Assembly (NCBI GenBank): GCA_041906465.1
Contig: JAYRJE010000002.1
Location: forward strand, 186,001-250,000
DNA: 64,000 bases
Direction of reading: 5' to 3'
From: Didemnitutus sp041906465
GTDB taxonomy: Bacteria > Verrucomicrobiota > Verrucomicrobiia > Opitutales > Opitutaceae
Under the pieces are notes generated by a model that did no database searches, was not told the DNA's origin, and saw nothing but the letters and a program-made list of their open reading frames with translations. This document shows, piece after piece, positions 62,770 to 64,000 of this stretch. The position numbers were made by a program, and so were the translations under genes. Each line of letters opens with the position of its first letter. The stretch's first letter is position 1.

Positions 62770-63147
62770 ATGACCAAACCGATGTGCGACGACCAGACCA
62801 CGGTGAGCGAGTTGCGTGCGCGCGTGATGGCATTCGCGCGCGAGCGGGACTGGGTGCAGTTTCACTCGCCGAAGAATCTCAGCATGGCGCTCGCGGCAGA
62901 GGCGGGCGAACTCATGGAGCACTTTCTCTGGAGCGAGTCGGGTGCGTCGCAGGCCGTGGTTGCCGACGCGAAGAAGCGCCAGAAAATCGCCGACGAACTC
63001 GCCGACGTGGTGATCTACGCGCTGGAGTTTGCGAACATCAGCCAGCTCGATCTCGCCGTGGCGATCGAGGCGAAACTCGCGCAGAACGCGGCGAAGTATC
63101 CGGTCGAGAAAGCGCGCGGGCGGGCGGACAAGTATACCGAGCTCTGA
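62770..63147 (+). CDS. MazG-like nucleotide pyrophosphohydrolase
   Basis: 125 residues from MTKPMCD. The metal-binding pairs are AAEAGELMEHFLW (Glu-x-x-Glu) and DELADVVIYALEFA (Glu-x-x-Asp). FHSPKNLSMAL is typical of the short RS21-C6/MazG-like group. It would hydrolyse abnormal nucleoside triphosphates such as modified dCTP or dUTP. Convergent with the DUF5069 gene over a shared terminator. Confidence 0.9.
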   Translation: MTKPMCDDQTTVSELRARVMAFARERDWVQFHSPKNLSMALAAEAGELMEHFLWSESGASQAVVADAKKRQKIADELADVVIYALEFANISQLDLAVAIEAKLAQNAAKYPVEKARGRADKYTEL

Positions 63148-63148
63148 G

Positions 63149-63191
63149 TTTTCGATTTTGGATGGCGGAGGCCATCCGGAATCAAAAATTC
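63149..63191. terminator. Bidirectional terminator and degenerate repeat
   Basis: GGATGGC-GGAG-GCCATCC (63160-63177) lies between flanking T- and A-rich runs, followed by GGAAT-CAAAA-ATTCC. It lies between convergent genes. The left part, TTTTCGATTTTGGAT, matches the repeat unit at 26846-27036. Confidence 0.65.
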
Positions 63192-63193
63192 CG

Positions 63194-63691
63194 TCACGGC
63201 CGTCCGCCGAACGTCACGTAGTCGTCGAGTTCGAGCCAGTCGAACCACGTGACGATGTCTTCGCGGTGGGCGGCGTTCTGGCGGTGGACTTCGTTGAAGA
63301 ATTCACGCGCGTCGGGCGAGCTGGGCGTCAGCTGCTCGAACCACCGCGACCACTCGGCGATCTCGCTCGGGCCGCGCCGCGTGTTGGCCTGCACGAAAGC
63401 CAGCAACTCGCTGTCGGTCTTGCCGGATTTTATTTCGGCGAACATCGCCTCGGGCGCGATGCCGGTGAAAGCCCAGAACCGTTTGTCCATCGGGCAATCG
63501 AAGTGAAAGTCGCCGTTCGTGCCGGCGATCACCGCGCGGGCCTTGTCGATCAAGCGTGGCAGATGCACGTAGCCGCCGAGGCGCGTGCGTGGACTGCGCG
63601 GCGGGTGGCGCGTGAGATCGGGGGCGCCCATCGAAATGGCGCCTTTCGCGGGGCCGGCGGGAGCGGTGTAGGCTTTGTGCAGATCGGACAT
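63194..63691 (-). CDS. DUF5069 domain protein
   Basis: 165 residues from MSDLHKA. GAPDLTRHPPRSPRTRLGGYVHLPRLIDKARA (ends DLTRHPPRSPR and LPRLIDKARA) is the typical opening of this family, followed by FHFDCPMDKRFWAFTGI. The C-terminus REDIVTWFDWLELDDYVTFGG is also characteristic. Cytoplasmic, function unknown. It starts 3 bases after the stop of the FmdB-type gene, so the two form an operon. Confidence 0.88.
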   Translation of the reverse strand: MSDLHKAYTAPAGPAKGAISMGAPDLTRHPPRSPRTRLGGYVHLPRLIDKARAVIAGTNGDFHFDCPMDKRFWAFTGIAPEAMFAEIKSGKTDSELLAFVQANTRRGPSEIAEWSRWFEQLTPSSPDAREFFNEVHRQNAAHREDIVTWFDWLELDDYVTFGGRP

Positions 63692-63693
63692 GG

Positions 63694-63945
63694 TCAGAAA
63701 ATCGGCGGAATGCGCGGACCGGCGTGGCAGGCGCAGCCGGGCGCGCACGGCGCGGGCGCCGGCGACGTAGTGTTTTTCTCACTCACGCCCATGAGGCCGT
63801 AGCCGCCGGAGATCACGCGGCGCACGCGCTGGCCGCTGGCCGGATCGCGCGTGAGCGGGGCGTCCTTCATGCTTTGCACGACTTCGAAGCGGCGCGGCGC
63901 CTCGCCGGGTTGATCGGGAATGGTTTCGTAAACGTAGGTGGCCAA
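63694..63945 (-). CDS. FmdB-type zinc ribbon protein
   Basis: 83 residues from a TTG at 63945 (MATYVYETI by rule). The opening ATYVYE matches the FmdB-family start (PTYVYE), but the first CxxC of the usual zinc ribbon is absent (ETIPDQPGEAPRRFEVVQSM). The C-terminus has APCAPGCACHAG with four cysteine/histidine ligands. FmdB proteins are small putative regulators. Upstream co-transcribed partner of DUF5069. The remaining 55 bases of the window hold a GAGAGAG-GTGAAAGTG purine stretch only. Confidence 0.78.
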   Translation of the reverse strand: MATYVYETIPDQPGEAPRRFEVVQSMKDAPLTRDPASGQRVRRVISGGYGLMGVSEKNTTSPAPAPCAPGCACHAGPRIPPIF

Positions 63946-64000
63946 GCGGGAGGAAGGAGGGAGAGAGAGAGTGAAAGTGCGATGCGTCGGAAATCAAGTG

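Overview
The window reads as one chromosomal stretch of a GC-rich, free-living Gram-negative bacterium. My best placement is Verrucomicrobiota, Opitutus-like. This is inferred from very high GC at third codon positions, PEP-CTERM proteins next to an exosortase fused to an EpsI-type domain, a creBCD locus, FolE2 in place of FolE1, and many short intergenic repeats. No rRNA or tRNA gene was found to confirm it.

Layout. 0-7.6 kb: thioredoxin-like protein, COG0523 metallochaperone, a PEP-CTERM/exosortase/TPR operon and a PAP2 phosphatase. 7.6-16 kb: pyruvate kinase, an MBL-fold hydrolase, an acyltransferase, a very large sugar-kinase/uridylyltransferase fusion and a second nucleotidyltransferase. 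16-18.6 kb: a plus-strand pterin cluster (PTPS/QueD-like, FolE2, small membrane protein, sepiapterin-reductase-like SDR). 18.7-23.5 kb: a PEP-CTERM lectin and creB-creC-creD. 23.5-29.6 kb: large membrane protein, ruvB, murA and an RGG-rich disordered protein. 29.8-37.8 kb: small housekeeping enzymes, an ECF sigma factor with a membrane partner, and a giant DUF748/AsmA-like envelope protein.

37.9-44.1 kb is the most interesting part. A 6.0-kb island with lower GC and different codon use has inserted by site-specific recombination into a small YkgJ-type cysteine-cluster gene. The 5' fragment (28 codons) lies at one edge and the in-frame 3' fragment at the other. The island encodes a large serine recombinase next to its right end. 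Just inside the left end it carries a complete close homologue of the gene it destroyed, placed so that the old host promoter could read into it. Its main cargo is a 669-residue protein fusing a MORC/MutL-type GHKL ATPase to a Shedu-like PD-(D/E)XK nuclease, a strong candidate for a single-gene anti-phage system. Two tiny overlapping genes and a truncated AAA ATPase complete it. Joining the ends in silico gives attB and attP sites with dyad symmetry around the same AA dinucleotide.

44.1-64 kb: an aquaporin with an altered second NPA box, EttA, a REP-associated tyrosine transposase bracketed by its likely REP sequences, and two von Willebrand A proteins. One VWA protein lies beside an ECF sigma factor. 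The other has a degenerate sigma-factor domain fused in front of a transmembrane helix. Then follow an oligopeptide-binding lipoprotein, an OGG1-like glycosylase, an Hsp15-like S4 protein, an HDOD protein, a Cys-rich secreted peptide, YhcH-family protein, RlmJ, Hsp20, a MazG-like pyrophosphohydrolase, DUF5069 and an FmdB-type zinc ribbon.

Many intergenic gaps hold short tandem units of 7-10 bases, often as inverted pairs, or perfect short hairpins. They belong to at least seven unrelated sequence families and are listed individually.
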